6,299 nt of DNA from Candidatus Zhuqueibacterota bacterium (lineage in GTDB: Bacteria > Zhuqueibacterota > Zhuqueibacteria > Residuimicrobiales > Krinioviventaceae). The position numbers were made by a program, and so were the translations under genes. Position 1 is the stretch's first letter. Every line of letters starts with the position of its first letter. The stretch is from positions 1-6,299 of the forward strand of contig RQOI01000489.1 in NCBI GenBank assembly GCA_003854995.1, read 5' to 3'. Of this stretch, positions 5,416 through 6,299 are shown one piece after another. The notes under the pieces are model-generated. The model was given only the letters and a program-made list of their open reading frames with translations. It made no database searches and was not told where the DNA came from.

Positions 5416-6299
5416 ATGGACTCTCCTGCGCCCCGTCAAGCAACCCTCTGGCAAGCGCTTGTTCCGGTCATCGGCATGATCTTATTTCTGGCTTTCAATG
5501 TGCTGAAATTCGGCGGCAGCGCCCATATACCCCTCATCGGCGGCGCTGTTCTCGCCTCGCTGGTCGGTCTTGGGCTGGGCCATACCTGGAAGGGCATTGA
5601 GAAAGGCCTGGTGCAGGGCATTGCCATTGCCCTGCAGGCGTGCCTGATCCTGCTGGTCATCGGCGTCCTCATCGGCGCCTGGCTGATCAGCGGCATCGTG
5701 CCGACCATGATCTATTACGGGCTGCATATTCTATCGCCGCAGATCTTTCTGTTTGCGACGTGCCTGATCTGCGCCCTCGTCTCTTTGGCAACGGGAAGTT
5801 CCTGGTCAACGGCCGGCACTGTCGGCATTGCCCTCATCGGTGTGGGGCAGGGTCTTGGCATACCGTTGCCGATCGTGGCCGGGGCGATCGTCTCCGGCTC
5901 TTACTTTGGCGACAAGATGTCGCCGCTCTCGGACACGACAAATCTGGCGCCGGCGGTGGCCGGGACTGATCTCTTCAGCCACATCCGCCACATGATCTAT
6001 ACGACCGGACCCAGCATGATCATATCCCTCGCCTTGTACGGCGTGCTCGGCATGCGCTATAGCAGCGGTGATTTACAGCGCGGCAATATCGATCAAATAT
6101 TGACGACAATCGATGCGCATTACAGCATTCATCCCCTGCTGCTCCTGCCCGCCATCCTCGTCATCGCCATGGTCATTTTACGCATTCCGGCACTGCCGGC
6201 ACTCCTCGGCGGCGCTTTCATCGGTGGGCTTTGTGCGGTCATTTTTCAGCACGTCGGCATGGCCGAGGTGATGGCGGCCGCTCAGGTTGGCTTCGTCTC
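5416..6299 (+). CDS. nhaC: NhaC-family Na+/H+ antiporter, 3' end outside the window
   Basis: This inner-membrane secondary transporter is predicted to exchange sodium for protons in pH and salt homeostasis. The first 294 codons are present with no stop; family members are usually about 450-500 residues, so roughly two thirds is visible. Family hallmarks are strong: SGIVPTMIYYGL (92-103), TGSSWSTAGTVGIALIGVGQ (126-145), SGSYFGDKMSPLSDTTNLAP (160-179), then a GTDLFSHIRHM stretch (183-193). Hydrophobic segments lie at roughly 15-32, 37-56, 68-93, 106-124, 134-160, 198-212, 240-256 and 258-279. The ATG at 5416 is preceded by GAGG (5405-5408) seven bases upstream, and the codon directly before it is an in-frame TGA, so no upstream start is possible. 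Some family members exchange malate or lactate as well (MleN type); the visible part cannot exclude this. It is transcribed divergently from secD. Confidence 0.93.
   Translation, partial: MDSPAPRQATLWQALVPVIGMILFLAFNVLKFGGSAHIPLIGGAVLASLVGLGLGHTWKGIEKGLVQGIAIALQACLILLVIGVLIGAWLISGIVPTMIYYGLHILSPQIFLFATCLICALVSLATGSSWSTAGTVGIALIGVGQGLGIPLPIVAGAIVSGSYFGDKMSPLSDTTNLAPAVAGTDLFSHIRHMIYTTGPSMIISLALYGVLGMRYSSGDLQRGNIDQILTTIDAHYSIHPLLLLPAILVIAMVILRIPALPALLGGAFIGGLCAVIFQHVGMAEVMAAAQVGFV

Noticed and set aside
5236..5454. Open frame of 72 codons on the minus strand covering the intergenic region and the start of the antiporter gene
   Set aside because: No recognisable domain, overlap with the antiporter start, and it would cover the secD promoter.

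Overview
The window reads as a housekeeping stretch of a bacterial chromosome with mid-range GC content. All five complete genes and one partial gene are intact. No RNA gene, insertion sequence, CRISPR array or phage-like segment is visible. The separate SecD and SecF proteins, a Ser/Thr-, Asp- and Glu-rich insert in the SecD periplasmic region, and the wording of the SecD motifs (for example RNRIDQFGVSEP) look most like lineages of the Fibrobacterota-Chlorobiota-Bacteroidota (FCB) side of the tree or neighbouring candidate phyla. This is an impression from motif style and remains weak evidence for taxonomy.

Layout. Positions 2-415 (+) hold a small stand-alone ParB/Srx-type N-terminal domain protein with a basic amphipathic tail. 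It runs head-on into purA (426-1706, -), leaving 10 bases between the stop codons. Further along the minus strand, and upstream in transcription order, lie a single-domain STAS protein (1785-2120), secF (2142-3074) and secD (3113-5161). The transcription order is therefore secD - secF - STAS - hairpin - purA, starting from a near-consensus sigma70-type promoter at 5211-5239. A 254-base AT-rich region (5162-5415) separates secD from a divergent NhaC-family Na+/H+ antiporter gene (5416 to the window end, +), which is cut off by the window edge.

How the genes fit together. SecD and SecF form the proton- or sodium-driven accessory complex of the Sec translocon. The STAS protein follows secF after 21 bases, so it is very probably in the same transcript, and it looks like an anti-sigma-factor antagonist. 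No partner kinase is present in the window. Between the STAS gene and purA sits a 12-bp hairpin with a short U-run. It could end the secDF-STAS transcript or attenuate readthrough into purA. PurA (adenylosuccinate synthetase) is textbook in its motifs.

I found no clearly new multi-gene system. The items most worth a second look are the minimal ParB-domain protein with a predicted membrane-binding tail, the hairpin directly before purA, and the STAS gene embedded in a secDF operon.
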